NCBI GenBank assembly: GCA_050084515.1
Contig: CM114273.1
Coordinates: forward strand, 27,094,001 to 27,158,000
DNA: 64,000 nt
Origin: Blasia pusilla
Taxonomy: Eukaryota > Marchantiophyta > Marchantiopsida > Blasiales
Direction of reading: 5' to 3'
The number at the start of each line of letters is the position of its first letter. The first letter of the stretch is position 1. Made by a program: the position numbers and the translations under genes. The notes beneath the pieces were generated by a model that was given only the letters and a program-made list of their open reading frames with translations, searched no databases and was not told the DNA's origin. Of the stretch, positions 47,211 to 59,360 are shown in pieces.

Positions 47211-47821
47211 AACCACAAAGGGTAGCCACTCCAAATTAATGAGGAAATAAGTAGATGCTAAAGAGAGAAAAAAATTACCAGTAGAGGGATCTACTAACCA
47301 AGTGGCATAAAAGCCAATTAAAAGGGCACAAACCAAAAGGAGGCTTATATACAGCCAATAAAATAGAATCCTCCAAGATCCTATAGATAGAGTATGCATT
47401 GTAGAGTTTTTCCTCTAGTTCATCTAGCGTCACCCCAAAGCACTCCCAGCCTTGAGCTTTGAGAGCAAAAGACTTAGATTGAGTCCTAAAGACTCAACCA
47501 ATTGCAAGGTCTATAGGTAGCTGAGAAGCCACCAATTGGGGACTAATTCAGATCGAGTCTCCCCAAGTGCATAGCATCTCCCTAGGACACCTCTTCCCCA
47601 AGCCTCAACCAATCTCCCCAAGTCGATCACCTAAATCGCAGCGCGGCGATTAATTCCTCAAAGTGCATCCCTTCGCTCAAACTTGAAACACAACCAAACA
47701 CCCATCATGATTAGTTCTTGGTTCAAGGGCTTAAGTGGGTAGAGCGGGAGAGTATCCCCACCTATAGGTACTTATCGGTTTCCTTGGAGGAACCCCACCA
47801 ATTCTCCATTATCCCCCTTGA

Positions 47822-48855
47822 TGTCGCGACCCTCATAACCAAACAACACCAAATAGGCGCCAAGCGGAACATCAGAACTCAAAGGAACTCACGTTGCGAG
47901 GTTTGTGCTTTGGAGAGGCGTTTGGAAGAGTCTCTTGGAAAAGTCTAAGAGACGAAACGCGGAATAGAGTTGTGCGTTTCATGCGTTAGTGGTTGCGACT
48001 AGGAAACCTAGACCAAACGCGAGCCAAGACTTGAGATGAGTTGAGTCGTGGGAGGTTGGTTGCCAAAGAGGTGAGAACCAGTTTGGAACACGACTAGCGT
48101 TTGGGAGAATCTGACTGTGTTTAGGACCATAACGTTGAGCTCCAAGATGCGTTTGGAACAAATCAGGCGCGTTGGAAAGCTGATCTTGAGACGCTTCTAA
48201 CGCACCAAAGATCTCAGCAAACGCATGAGTACAGGCTGAGATATTGGCCTAAAATGATTTAGAGAGCAATCGGGTTGAGGGCCAATTGGAGAGGCCCTGG
48301 TGTCTTGCCCTAAATGTAGGGGGCCCCAGAGATCCCCAGAAGTACTAGTAAGGGAGGACCTTCTCCGAGATGTCTCGGGAAACGAATCCCCACTTTGGGC
48401 GCCAAACGGCGTTTCAAAGGCACGGGATGGAACGGGAGTTTGGCGCGGAAACCCAAAACCCAAACCTGATCCAAGGGAGTGGACTTTGTACGCCACACTT
48501 GGATCCCAACCCGAGATTCACTTCGTGCGAGTCTTGGTGAGGAACTCATTGGATGTCCATCGGACAGTTGGAACCGCTAGGCGCGAAACGCCATTTCAGG
48601 TTCCTGAACCGACCAGAAAGTCTGTCCCAAGTCTTTCGAGATTTGCCTGTGTTGTAAACCGCGAAACTACGAAGGTTGAGCTTGATGAGAGTCCCAGACG
48701 AGAACTCGGAAAGTAATCCCGCTGATTGATCCAAGACCCGACTAACCAAAGTGCGTGTTTGGATGCAGATCAGCGTTGAGAGCGTGACCTACTAAACGCA
48801 CCCTTCCGCAACAAACAAGATTAACGTTCAAGGAGAGTAGGCGCACGACACTTGA
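47822..48855 (+). repeat. Inverted duplication, left arm
   Basis: About 1.03 kb whose reverse complement lies at 49396-50436. Matching blocks include CGACCCTCATAACCAAA (47827), GAGACGAAACGCG (about 47950), TTGTACGCCACACTTGGAT (48487) and AACAAGATTAACGTTCAAGG (about 48821). Reading frames on one arm reappear on the opposite strand of the other, from shared sequence and not from known proteins. Confidence 0.9.
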
Positions 48856-49395
48856 GCCCTTGATTTTGGCCTTCAACCTAAACGTGGTTCACAACCCTTG
48901 GAACAACATTTGACTAGTTATCCATCATGAAGGGTTGGCGGAGGCTTCTTGCAGCTTATACAACTCTCAAATCCCCAAGTGCATCTTTGAGTTCTAACCC
49001 GCTATCGTATAGTAAAATCATCCGCTATGTAAAATCCTCTATCATTAAGAACGAGAGAGAGTTTTATTAGTATTAAGTAAATTAGCCTAGGAAAATGAAA
49101 TTCCCATATTTAAACCTCTTTAGGGTGACTCATTTGCGCAGGCCCAACTTTAGGAAAAGAGATAATTAAAGAAAGATGGGATAAGAAATGTAAAGTAGTG
49201 GGGTTGGTGCTTTAATAAAACAAAAATAAAAGTAGTATGGGTTGGTGGGGTAGTTTGGAAGATATGAAGGGAGTAAAAGAGGATATTTTGGAAGAGATAA
49301 GAGATAATCTACTTGTGTCAAAATATGATTGGCTAAGCCTTGAGAGGAAATCATGTGGCACAAGATAAGATTAGCCCTATTTTGTACTCTTGTTG

Positions 49396-50436
49396 TCGTG
49401 CACCTACTCTCCTTGAACGTTAATCTTGTTTGTTGCAGAAGCGTGTGTTCAGTAGGTCACGCTCTCAACGCTAATCTGCATCCAAACACGCACTCTGGTT
49501 AGTTGGGTCTTGGATCAATCAGCGGGCTAACTTTCCGAGTTCTCGTCTTGGACTCTCATCAAGCTCAACCTTCCTAGTTTTGCGGTTTACATAACGGGCA
49601 AGTCTCGAAAGACTTGGGACAGACTTTCTGGTCGGTTCACGAACCTGAAACGGCGTTTTGCGCGTGGCGGTTCCAACTGTCCGATGGATATCTAATGAGT
49701 TCCTCACCAAGACTTGCACGAAGTGAAGCTTGGTTTGGAATCCAAGTGTGGCGTACAAAGTCCACTCCCTTGGATCAGGTTTGGGTTTCGAGTTCCAACG
49801 CCAAACTCTCGTTCCATCTCGTGCCTCTGAAACGCCGTTTGGCGCCCAAAGTGGGGATTCGTGTTTTGAGACATCTTGGATAGACTCCTCCCTTACTAGT
49901 ACTTCTAAGGATCTCCGGGGGGGGGCCTACATTTAGGGAAAGACACCCAGGCCTCTCCAATTGGCCCTCAACCCAATTGCTCTCACAGTCGTTTTTGGCC
50001 AATATCTCACCCTCTACTTGTGCATTTGCTGAGATCTTTGGTACGTTGGAAGTGTCTCAAGATAAGATTTCCAATGCGCTCTTACTTGTGCCAAACGCAT
50101 CTTAGAGTTCAACGTTATGGTCCTAAACACAGTCACATTCTCCCAAACGCTAGTCGTGTTCCAAACTTGTTCTCACATCTTTGGCAACCAACCTCCCAAG
50201 ACTCAACTCATCTCAAGTCTTGGCTCGCGTTTGGTCTAGGTTTCCTGGTTACGACCACTAAAGCATGAAACGCACAACTCTCTTCCGCGTTTCGTCTCTT
50301 GGACTTTTCCAAGAGACCTTTCCAAACACCTCTCTAAAGCGCAAACCTCGCAGCGTGAGTTCACTAGAGTTCTGATGTTTCACTTGGTGCCTATTTGGTG
50401 TTATTTGGTTATGAGGGTTGCGATACTTGTGGATCT
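49396..50436 (-). repeat. Inverted duplication, right arm
   Basis: Reverse complement of the left arm, separated from it by about 540 bp (48856-49395) that includes TATCGTATAGTAAAATCA. A diverged third copy in this orientation lies at 61140-62440. The arm ends near a TATA-like TATATAAAG at 50445-50453, as expected if the repeat is an LTR. Confidence 0.9.
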
Positions 50437-50444
50437 CTTGTGAG

Positions 50445-50453
50445 TATATAAAG
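50445..50453 (+). promoter_or_regulatory. TATA-like box at the end of the right arm
   Basis: TATATAAAG followed by a transcribed-leader-like sequence rich in CT. If the right arm is an LTR, this would be its promoter and the R region would start about 30 bases on. Downstream, GAGAGTGGATTACCCCTCTT occurs twice (about 50551 and 50709). Confidence 0.35.
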
Positions 50454-50459
50454 AGGAGG

Positions 50460-52220
50460 GATCTTCAAGGGTTCATCACCTTCTACTTCACATCTTGAGT
50501 CTCTCGTGTCACTCTTGAGTGTTTGGCTTTGGGATTGCTTGCTCTTCCAATGAGAGTGGATTACCCCTCTTGGGAGAGTAACTTGATCTTGGTCTATTCT
50601 TCGAGAGGTTTCTAGAGTGTGATATGTGTGGAGATGAGAGACTTATCACCTTAGATGAGTTTAGTCATACTAGAAATAGATGATGGTTTGGCTTGTTATT
50701 TTCCTAATGAGAGTGGATTACCCCTCTTGGAAGAGCAACTCTGCCAAATCCCATTCTAGAGGAGAGTAGAGGATGTTTGTCAAGTATGGATAGGGGTGGA
50801 GCATGAGTTGTGCCGGATTTTCTTTTCCTTAATCCGTACCACGTTAAGATTATGTTTGTAGATAGGCACTGGTTCACTCGCTATCTAGTTTATCACTTTG
50901 GGGACACATTCATGAACCAAGTCATGCAATCTCTAACTCCGGTGATTCTTCCTATAGTCACGTACGGAAGGACATGGGATTGCACTTTGTATGTCCTTAT
51001 ATAGTTATTCATGGACGTCAATAGGCCTGCTCGAGTAGGGTTTAACACTAGTTGTGCTATTTTCCTTGTGTATGAACGTAAAGTAGTTTACAGGGATTTC
51101 ATAGTTAGGAATTTTTGGGTTCCATGTTATGAAGAAGTGATCGCCTCGACACTACCATTCGTGATTCCTATCGTGAGAGAATGGAGAGTTTACATAATAA
51201 TTCTGTGTTGGAGAAGGAGAAATTCTTATAGAGTTCAACTTGCATCAACCACGTCTGCTACAGCTAGAAGGTTCGCCCTTACTCGAAGAAAGGCTCTTGA
51301 CATGACACCGCATCTCATGTGTCTCATGGCCAGCGATCATCTTGACTCCCCGTTTGGCATCTCATGGTTGTCTTTCCGCCCTTTGCGTTTTGTCACTAGT
51401 CTCATGGCATCTTGATCGCCCATCTTGACTACTCACGTACCCTTGTTCCTTTCTTCTTTCCCTTGACTTGGCACTTGGCTCTAAGGTTTCAAACCTTTCT
51501 TGCTTTGGCTTTTTCCATTTGAGTAGCAATGCCCCTTTTTCATCTAAGGCTGGTTACAAGACATCTCCGCATCTTGCCAAGGTTAGTCTTGCAGCTAGTT
51601 TAATCGGCCTTCCTCGTCTCACAACTAGCTAGTCTAGATCGCAACTTTGGTGGGTCGCACCAAGGTCTTTCCTCCATAGTGTAAGCACCATAGACTTAGC
51701 CATTCGCAACGATAGGAGAAAACATATCACAATATGTATACACAACTTGAATAGAAAGATAAAGCCACTTGCAAAATCTTCTAACATAAAGCCTGATAAT
51801 CCACTTGTTGATAAAGGAGGAGTAAGAAAAAAAGCCATTGTGAAAACCTCCAAGTTAAGTTCCAAATCAAGATCCGTTATTTAGTGTTCCACATGAGAGA
51901 GAGATTATTTATATTAGAAACATTTGAGTGTTTGTGATTTAATTGGAGATGTTTGGTACTCAGTTGTCTTGATGTTTAGATACCATGAATTAGTATGGTA
52001 TCTAGTATGTTTGTGTGTGTATTCGATGAGAGCAATGTATGTTATGGAGCAATGTGTATACGCACGACAGATTAGACAAAGACAAATCTATGATTTAAAG
52101 TCTCTTTAAGAAATATAAGAAGAAATAAAAAAATGAGCAGTAACCTCTATGGTATCAAAAGTAATGGCTCAAGAAATATGAATTTATAATGCTCTTAAGT
52201 AGATTGCAAATGTAAAATGA
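50460..52220. other. Probable LTR-retroelement leader and remnants
   Basis: No intact gene. At about 52150 the text CTATGGTATCAAAAGTAATGG resembles a Copia primer-binding site (TGGTATCAGAGC), which would make 51890-52149 an LTR end, but the match is imperfect. Frames at 51011-51415 and 51629-51865 are not recognised. Confidence 0.3.
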
Positions 52221-52240
52221 TCAAAATCTCTAAACTTCGA

Positions 52241-53846
52241 CTTTCCAAATTCTTTTTCTCATTTTATGATTACCTTTCCTTAAACAATGACTCATCCATG
52301 AACCTCTTATTCCCTCATGATATCTATACTTTGCCTTTCCAAATTCTTCTTCTCATTTTATAAATATCGTGCCTTAAACGATGACTCATCGATGAACCTC
52401 TAATTCAAGGAAAAATGAAATTCAAATTTAATCTTAGAATTAAATTTACCCAATGAAACTTGTGAACATGAATAACTTGAAAATGAAAGAGGGCCAACTT
52501 TAATGGCCTTTTTAGAGAGAGTTGACCCTAATGGAGGAAATCTTGGAGCATGACACTCACAACTCCTGTTGGGTTTCTAGGATGTCAATGGAAACACGCG
52601 TTCAACTTCATCATTAGCGCTTATGAGACGGTGGGAGCCCAACCTACCACCAAAGATCATCTAGACCTTCACCAAGAGGATTCCAAAATGGATATTGCTA
52701 CTATTAAATCTTGATGGTTTTTTAGGTATTTGACTCCATAGTCGATCCAATTACTAGGTAAGTTTATTATGGAGAAGATTCATATGATCTACATATTAAT
52801 TTTTTTCCCTTCATCCAATTCTGCAAATTTTGTTAAATAACATATTATGTATGTAAAGTTAGTGAGTCACATCATGGATGCAAAATGACACTTTACCAAT
52901 AGGAGTCCAAAAATTTTGTTGTTATTATTAAATCTTGATGGTGTTTTAAGGTGTTTGAGTCCATATTTAATGCAATTAATATGTAGGACAAAATCCATCT
53001 TAATATTGCACAAAATTAATGTCCATACTGAGTAAAAAATTTAAAATTGGAAAGGAAGCTCACACAATTACAACTTCTTCTAGTGATGATGAGTTTAAAA
53101 TCAAAAATATTAGGCAACATACATGTGTTACAGTGTTACGCATGGGTCAAGTGTTGGAGTGCTAGTTTCTTGCATGAATTTTCCTCCCTCACCAAAATTT
53201 GAATGAGTAGGAAGAAGATTAGACTTCGGAGGTATTGGAGTTGTGAAACTCTCATATAGCCACCTTTACTCGACCACTTTCCCTAAATTTGTTTCAATAA
53301 ACTATCCACTCTCTCTAAGATTTACACACTCTCCCTAATCATTCAATATTAATTTCCCACCTTCCCTTGAGATGCAATGCATACCGAGAGAAAACATGTT
53401 TCCTAATATTGTTAACAACTTTATCATTTATATGCATATGCAACATAAGAACTCCAAAGGTTCTCCATATCAGGAAGAAAAAAAAAACTCACAATAACAA
53501 ACCAAGTTTGACTCAATCATAGATAAGCCAATTACAAAAAAATTCCCCTAGAAGCCAATCTATCTCCTTACAACTAGGTTGTGAGTGGAACGAATATACC
53601 CAACAAACTCTAGAAAAATATTTAATCCATATATGTTATCAAGCTTGAAAGGGTTGTTTGTAAAGTAACACACAAATCCCCTCTACATAAATTTTTTTTC
53701 TTTACTTAGAAGGAAATGTGAGAGCATATTATGGAGTGGAATCATACCTTATCCAAAGAAATTTTCAATTATTTTGATTTATAAAAAGTAGATATCATGA
53801 GGGAATTAGAGGTTCATCGATGAGTCGTCATTTAAGGCAAAATATC
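52241..53846. repeat. Direct and inverted repeats enclosing AT-rich DNA
   Basis: A block with CTTTCCAAATTCTT, CCTTAAAC and ATGACTCATCNATGAACCTC at 52241-52310 recurs at 52334-52402, and its reverse complement (GAATTAGAGGTTCATCGATG at about 53803) ends the segment. Inside, AAATCTTGATGGT and GAGTCCATA blocks near 52705 recur near 52926. It may be a decayed element with terminal inverted repeats. Confidence 0.55.
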
Positions 53847-54169
53847 TTTTACTAAGTAAGAAAGTATAACATATAAATAAAATAAGAGTATATTCTCTCA
53901 ATGTTGAGAGAGGATTCATAATGAAGGCTAGAAAAAAATTGCACAAAGCAAACATCTTAACATCTTAAAAGAATAAAGAATTCACGGATGGAAATACCTA
54001 AATGTTAAAATTAGAAATGAAAATTGGAGGAATTGATAAAAAAAAGGTGATTTCTCATACAATGAAAAATAAAGTTTATTGATCACAAGATGAAAATTTT
54101 GGGATTCTAGAAAGTTAATTCATAATAGATGATCATATCAATGATGGTTGTACAAAATGGAGAGGTCAA

Positions 54170-54490
54170 TCCATGGTTGCAGAAAAATGAACAAGTCCTT
54201 CCTTATGACGGACTTGGATGGAAAAATATGGACATGTCCACGGACATGGATTCCAAGAGCTGGAACCCACACTTTTAGTCCATGATGGAAGGCAATGCAA
54301 GGATGAGAGGAGCAATGAGTGAGGAGGGAATGGAGGTGGAAGTGGAGGGAGGAAGAAATGGGGGAGTATGGAACACAAAGGCAAGTAAGAGGAATGAGAA
54401 AGAAGGGAAAGGTGGGGCCTATACGGGCAAGTCCTTCCATAGGGCGGACATATCCACGGACACGGACTTTGTCCACATGCAACCTTGGAT
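54170..54490. mobile_element. MITE-like repeat, copy 2
   Basis: Direct copy of 28848-29190, sharing AGTCCATGATGGAAGGCAAT, GCAAGGATGAGAGGAGCAAT and GGGAAAGGTGGGGCCTATA. The right end GTCCACATGCAACCTTG is more similar to the inverted left end (GGTTGCAG) than in copy 1. Confidence 0.75.
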
Positions 54491-54499
54491 CAATCCCTA

Positions 54500-54786
54500 A
54501 GGCAAACATGGATAGAAAAATCTGGATATGTCTGCAGATATGAATCACAAGAGGTGAGGTCCAAATTTATTGCTCATGGCAGGAGATAGGGGGGAGTGGG
54601 GTAGTAAGGTAGGAGTGAGTGAAGGTGGGAGGAGGAAGCAATGGATGCTCAAAACACACAGAAAGTTCTTGGGGAGGGGGGACAAGAAAGGGGGAGGTGG
54701 AAATGGACAAGTCCTTCCATAGGATGAACATAACTCCACATGCATGGAGATGTCCATACACACTTTTTCCACGTGCAACCTTAGTA
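54500..54786. mobile_element. MITE-like repeat, diverged third copy
   Basis: Follows copy 2 head to tail and keeps the same order: GGCAAACATGGATAGAAAAA, ATGTCTGCAGATATG, GGCAGGAGATAGGG, GGACAAGTCCTTCCATAGGA and a terminal CCACGTGCAACCTTA. Confidence 0.65.
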
Positions 54787-54839
54787 GCAATTATATTTCA
54801 AACCGAAACTTCAAGAAAGGAAAATATATTCACTATAAA

Positions 54840-56925
54840 ATAGAATAGAGAGATTATTGTAGACAAAGGGATACACAAGTAAACTAGAAACTTTTCAGGT
54901 TGGTACATTGTTTCAAGATAATATAATTCATTGATTATAGCTAGGGAAAAAGTTATTATTTAAATATAAAATCTCAAATATGATAAATTATATTATTTAG
55001 AATTAACCTCACATAATACTTCAGAGAAAGATACGAAAGGTGAGGTGGGAAACTAACATGTTAGTCATTCAAAAATATGTGATATGTAATGAATGTAAGT
55101 TTTTAGTTAAGGTCAAAAGCAAGAGATGTGAGTAAAATCAGTATCCTATCATTAAAAAATATTAGACATAAATATAAGAGGCGAGAAGGAGGAAGATAGC
55201 GAAGAATTACAACCTATATCCATGACAAAAATTAAAATTGAAGAATTTTTTCAAACGATATGGAAAGAGGTATCTAAGAGATATCATAAAAAAAATGAGA
55301 GATTTCACATTAAATACACAAGGAAGTAGTCATGAGATATCATAAAAAAAAATGAGAGATTTCACATGAAATACACAAGGAAGTAGTCATGAGATATCAT
55401 AAAAAAAAATGAGAGATTTCACATGAAATACACAAGGAAGTAGTCATGAGATATCGAGATAAGCATCCAAAAATTGCAAGATTCAACTTTGTGATTCAAC
55501 ATGCAAGCATAATGGGCAATCCTAGAATGATACTAATTGTGCTAATTGGAATATATGGATCAATATACAACAAAAATTTTAGATTATATTTATAAGTTAT
55601 TATAATATGATGTTCCATACACAAAGTAAACCTAATAAAGCTTAGAAAAACTCCAAAAGGTGGTTTTGAAGGAATGACATGATCGTGGATGAGAATCATC
55701 GTATATCATGTGGAAATCAGACATTGTAAAGATTTCAACATGACCAAAAGTTGAGGGGGCCACTTTATATCCAAAAATCCTTTAGTCTTTGATTTATGAG
55801 TGCCTTTCGAATTTCATTATGAATGATTTCAAGAAAGAATGTGGATCTTCCCATAAAATCCTTAAGAAAAGATAAATCTTCATTTTAAATTTATGAAGAT
55901 TTCATTTCTTAGTTGAAAGAGTAACGTAGAACTATACTCCCAAAGGTGGTTTTGTCCTTTTCAAGTTAGTACGCTTGGAACATCTTTCCACACTAACACA
56001 CTTTCAAACCATTCCCAAACTTTCATATAGAATCCACATTCGCATTGAAGATTTTCAAGAACCTCTTGTTTCATGGAAGAATTGTTGAAAACTCTAGGAT
56101 TACACACAAAAGTCCAAAAGCTATAGCCATAGGCCACCAAAATCTAGGAGGAACATGTGACAAGGGCAAGCATATGTACAAGGGTCAAAAGGGAATGAAT
56201 GGGTTGCAAGCACTTTGAATTCCAACTGCTTCAGGGCCCTCCATCTTAGCAAATATTTTTCTCTTACTTAAGCAAAAGCCTATTCTTGTGCACCCAAAGG
56301 ATAAATACATTATTAAACGAACTTTGCAGCCCCTTTGAGAGGGAAAGAAAATCACACGTGTGGAAAGAGATTTTGAAAGATTAATGGTCATTGGACTTTG
56401 GAGTCCACATGGATCAACTATATGAAGAGGAAATTTTTTTCATGCAAAGCTATTGCAAAAAAATCACTCATTCTTGCATAAAAATAATAATTTGAGTGAA
56501 AAAAATTATCTTTCATATTATGAAAATTTTCCTCTCCAAATTAATCATACAAGAAAACACTTTCGAAGAAAAAAATATGAATGTAGGCCCTTTAGATTTG
56601 ATGCACTGGTTTAAATAACCTCCCCCAAAAACAACTACCTCTCAAATTGTCAAGTCCCATTTTAAATCAATTCCCAATCACTTTATTGATTTACTAAACT
56701 AACGAATATCAAATATCAAAAAGAAAAGAATTTGCAAACTGAAAGGATATTTTCCCATAAAAATATAAACTAATAAGGATCCGTGATGGACCTAACCCTA
56801 AATGCCCTATAATAGGGCACCTAATTTTGAATGCTACTTGAATGCCCTCCTATCCCAATGCCCATGAAAATCATTCCTCTCATAATACTATATATACACA
56901 TAATAATAAATTTTCGTTTTTGGCA
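54840..56925. other. AT-rich DNA, no gene apart from the noted minisatellite
   Basis: Low-complexity AT-rich sequence; frames of 67-68 codons (55496-55699 and 56185-56391, minus) match no family. Confidence 0.5.
55278..55447. repeat. Three tandem units of 56-57 bp
   Basis: Units start at GAGATATCAT at 55278, 55334 and 55391, with a fourth partial start at 55448. They are nearly identical and contain AATGAGAGATTTCACAT and ACACAAGGAAGTAGTCAT. The lengths of the A-run explain the 1-bp difference. Confidence 0.97.
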
Positions 56926-57540
56926 CGCGTAGAAAATTAAAATCCGTACAGAGAAAAGATTCCGAACCCGTAGCGTAAAAGAAACGCAGTCACGCGCGAG
57001 GCAACTTTACATGGGGGTTACAAGTTGCGTGGTTGACTGCGACAACTGTGATTGTTTGACGGCGAAACTGGAGATTCCCTCAGCGGGACCAGTGCTCTCA
57101 GGCAGCCACAGGTTCTCTGAATGAAGCCCTTAAAATGAGTTATCAGCGGCAGATCCCTTTCCTTAACTTCTATATCTGACTGGATAGAGTGACGGAAACT
57201 GCCGGAATCCCAGCGGACTACTTTTAGCGACCCACCTTAATAGAAAAGTACCATGGCGGTGAAGGACGCTGCCTAGTCGTTAAGTTGATTCTTACTCGTC
57301 ATTACTCGTATGTGAGGGGATATACTCGGAATCCGGAAACTGATCACGGAATCTTTCCAGGTGGCCGAGTTCTATTCGCCGATACGAGACTGTGAGGGAC
57401 CGGGAGTCCCTTGTTGACCGCGGGAATGGGTCCAGGTGGCGGTCACCGATTGACGTTTTGGTGACGCAAAGAGTGTGGGTCAAGGGTTGGACGTCGGCCC
57501 TCAACGGTCGGTACTATCAGTGATGTCCAGGTTCACTGTA
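56926..57540. other. Isolated GC-rich island
   Basis: About 600 bp with many CpG and no long frame, sharply bounded by AT-rich DNA. Composition resembles the promoters of the two intact genes, but no coding exon could be found on either side. It could be an orphan promoter, a non-coding RNA start, or a transferred fragment. Confidence 0.35.
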
Positions 57541-58350
57541 TACGCTCACTTTTTTCATGTGATTTTCTATTTTCTATTTTTTAATAGTGAGGAGAATAAG
57601 ACGGAGTCGGCTTACGGTAATGCGGAATGTTATTCTTCCAATGTAAATATAGTGGGTTTTATTATGATATGTTTTAATATGGTGATAGATAGAGTATGCT
57701 AATTTTCCCCGCAGGTAAGGGGAGTTTTGAAGGGGGAAAAGGTGAGTTAAAATTAATTCAATTTTCTCTCTTACTAGGAATACCGTATTACGAGCTCAGA
57801 GTATAACAAAAGGGGTATACACTCATTCTCTTACCATTTGAAATTCTAGTTATTGTTGGGGTCAGTTTCTAATACTACAAATGAAAAAAAAGTATTGTGG
57901 AGTCATGGAATACTTAAAAGATAATTTTACTTAACTTGCACTCTAAGACTTGTGAATGTGGCACTTGCAAAGTAGGGTCTTTGATTAGTAGTTTTTAAGT
58001 GCTTTGCGAAATTGGGTGTCTGAAGTGCCATTTTCGTACACTCATATATCATTCTCAAAGCACTTGTAAAGCAACAAATAAAACTCGCTAGGTACTTGCA
58101 AATTTCAAGTCCTTACAAATACTTTTTGAGTAATTTCCAAGTAAATCATGGGGCTTGGATTTCATATGGAGTGCCCCCATCGTATTTTAGAGGGTCTCTT
58201 ACAAAACGCAACAATGCCATTTATCTATCGTCCATATTTCTAGAAAAACAATGGCATGTAGGCTATTAAATGTTGACTGAGAAGATATTTGTAATGCTCA
58301 AGAGTTGGAGAAAAAATACAAGTACACTTGTCAAATCCAGTATTTTTTTC

Positions 58351-58417
58351 ACTTAGGAAATAAAATTTTAAAATGTTAACTTTCACAATTAACATTTTAA
58401 AATTTTATTTCCTAAGT
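58351..58417. repeat. Perfect 29-bp stem-loop
   Basis: 58351-58379 and 58389-58417 are exact reverse complements around the 9-base loop CTTTCACAA. The stem begins ACTTAGGAAATAAAATTTTA. The perfect match in otherwise drifting AT-rich DNA indicates a recent origin. Confidence 0.97.
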
Positions 58418-58439
58418 ATCAAAATTAATTTAACAATAG

Positions 58440-59360
58440 AGAAAATTTAAGTAAACCAGATATGTTCAAGGAATTTCAAGATCAAGAACTTATTAATGGT
58501 TCACGAATGATGAGATCGAATTATAGAGAATCCAAGCCAAAAGGAGACTCCACCAATCCAAGACTTACAACACGAAACAAGAGGGAAAGTCATATAATCC
58601 ATCATAGATTAATTACCATCGATGCATCTATGATAAATCATATTCAAGATGTAGACATACCCAAAGAATCATAAAATTCCCTAGAATAAAAACTTGATTC
58701 ATCTACTAAAGTAAAAAAACACGTCAAAATTTGAGCAACTCTTGAACTTGAATGAGGTTACAAAAGGATCTAAGAGATAAAATTCTTGATACTGGAACTA
58801 TATTTGATCAATAAGGTAGTATTGGAGAAATCTTAGATGATGATGAATTCATTAGGATGACATTATAATTATTAGAAAAGGAATATATGCCTTTCTAAAC
58901 TTCCATCTTTGTAAAAGACATGTATATTTCTAAAATTATTGATTCCCTTTCTCGTATTAGGTGAAAATATACGCATAAGAAAATAAGGTTTTTTCAAGTA
59001 GTTTGCAAGAAGATGCATATTGTGCCATAAGAGGGAAAGGTAGAAGTTCAAGTTATGAAAACTGAAACTCTAATAAAAAGCATTGCTCCCAAGCATGGGG
59101 TCAATAAAACCAATACTATCACAATAGAGAAAAATAAATTTAAAATTATTCATCATTAAAGAAAAAACCTTACCAAAGAAAGGGGAAACTTCAAAGATAG
59201 CAAAAATATCTATAATCCTCACTACAATGAAGTTTATCGACCACTTGGATCCTGTCACTGTTTTTGGATGAAAGATCATTATGTCAAGGATTTATTCAAG
59301 AATAAAAATGATATTAGAAATGAATTTCTCACAAAGAATAATTATCTTGAGAAGTACTAG
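58440..59360 (+). other. Possible old Copia-like gag remnant
   Basis: Lys- and Ile-rich broken frames around 59150-59330, including a HCFWMKDHYVKDLFKNK stretch that faintly recalls a degenerate CCHC knuckle. The first cysteines are missing and the frame is broken. I would not rely on this. Confidence 0.2.

Noticed and set aside
48197-49883. Pairs of similar frames on opposite strands (for example YATLG...RNSLD and ESPRRELGK)
   Set aside because: Similarity comes from the inverted duplication of a non-coding repeat; no known domain and frames are short.
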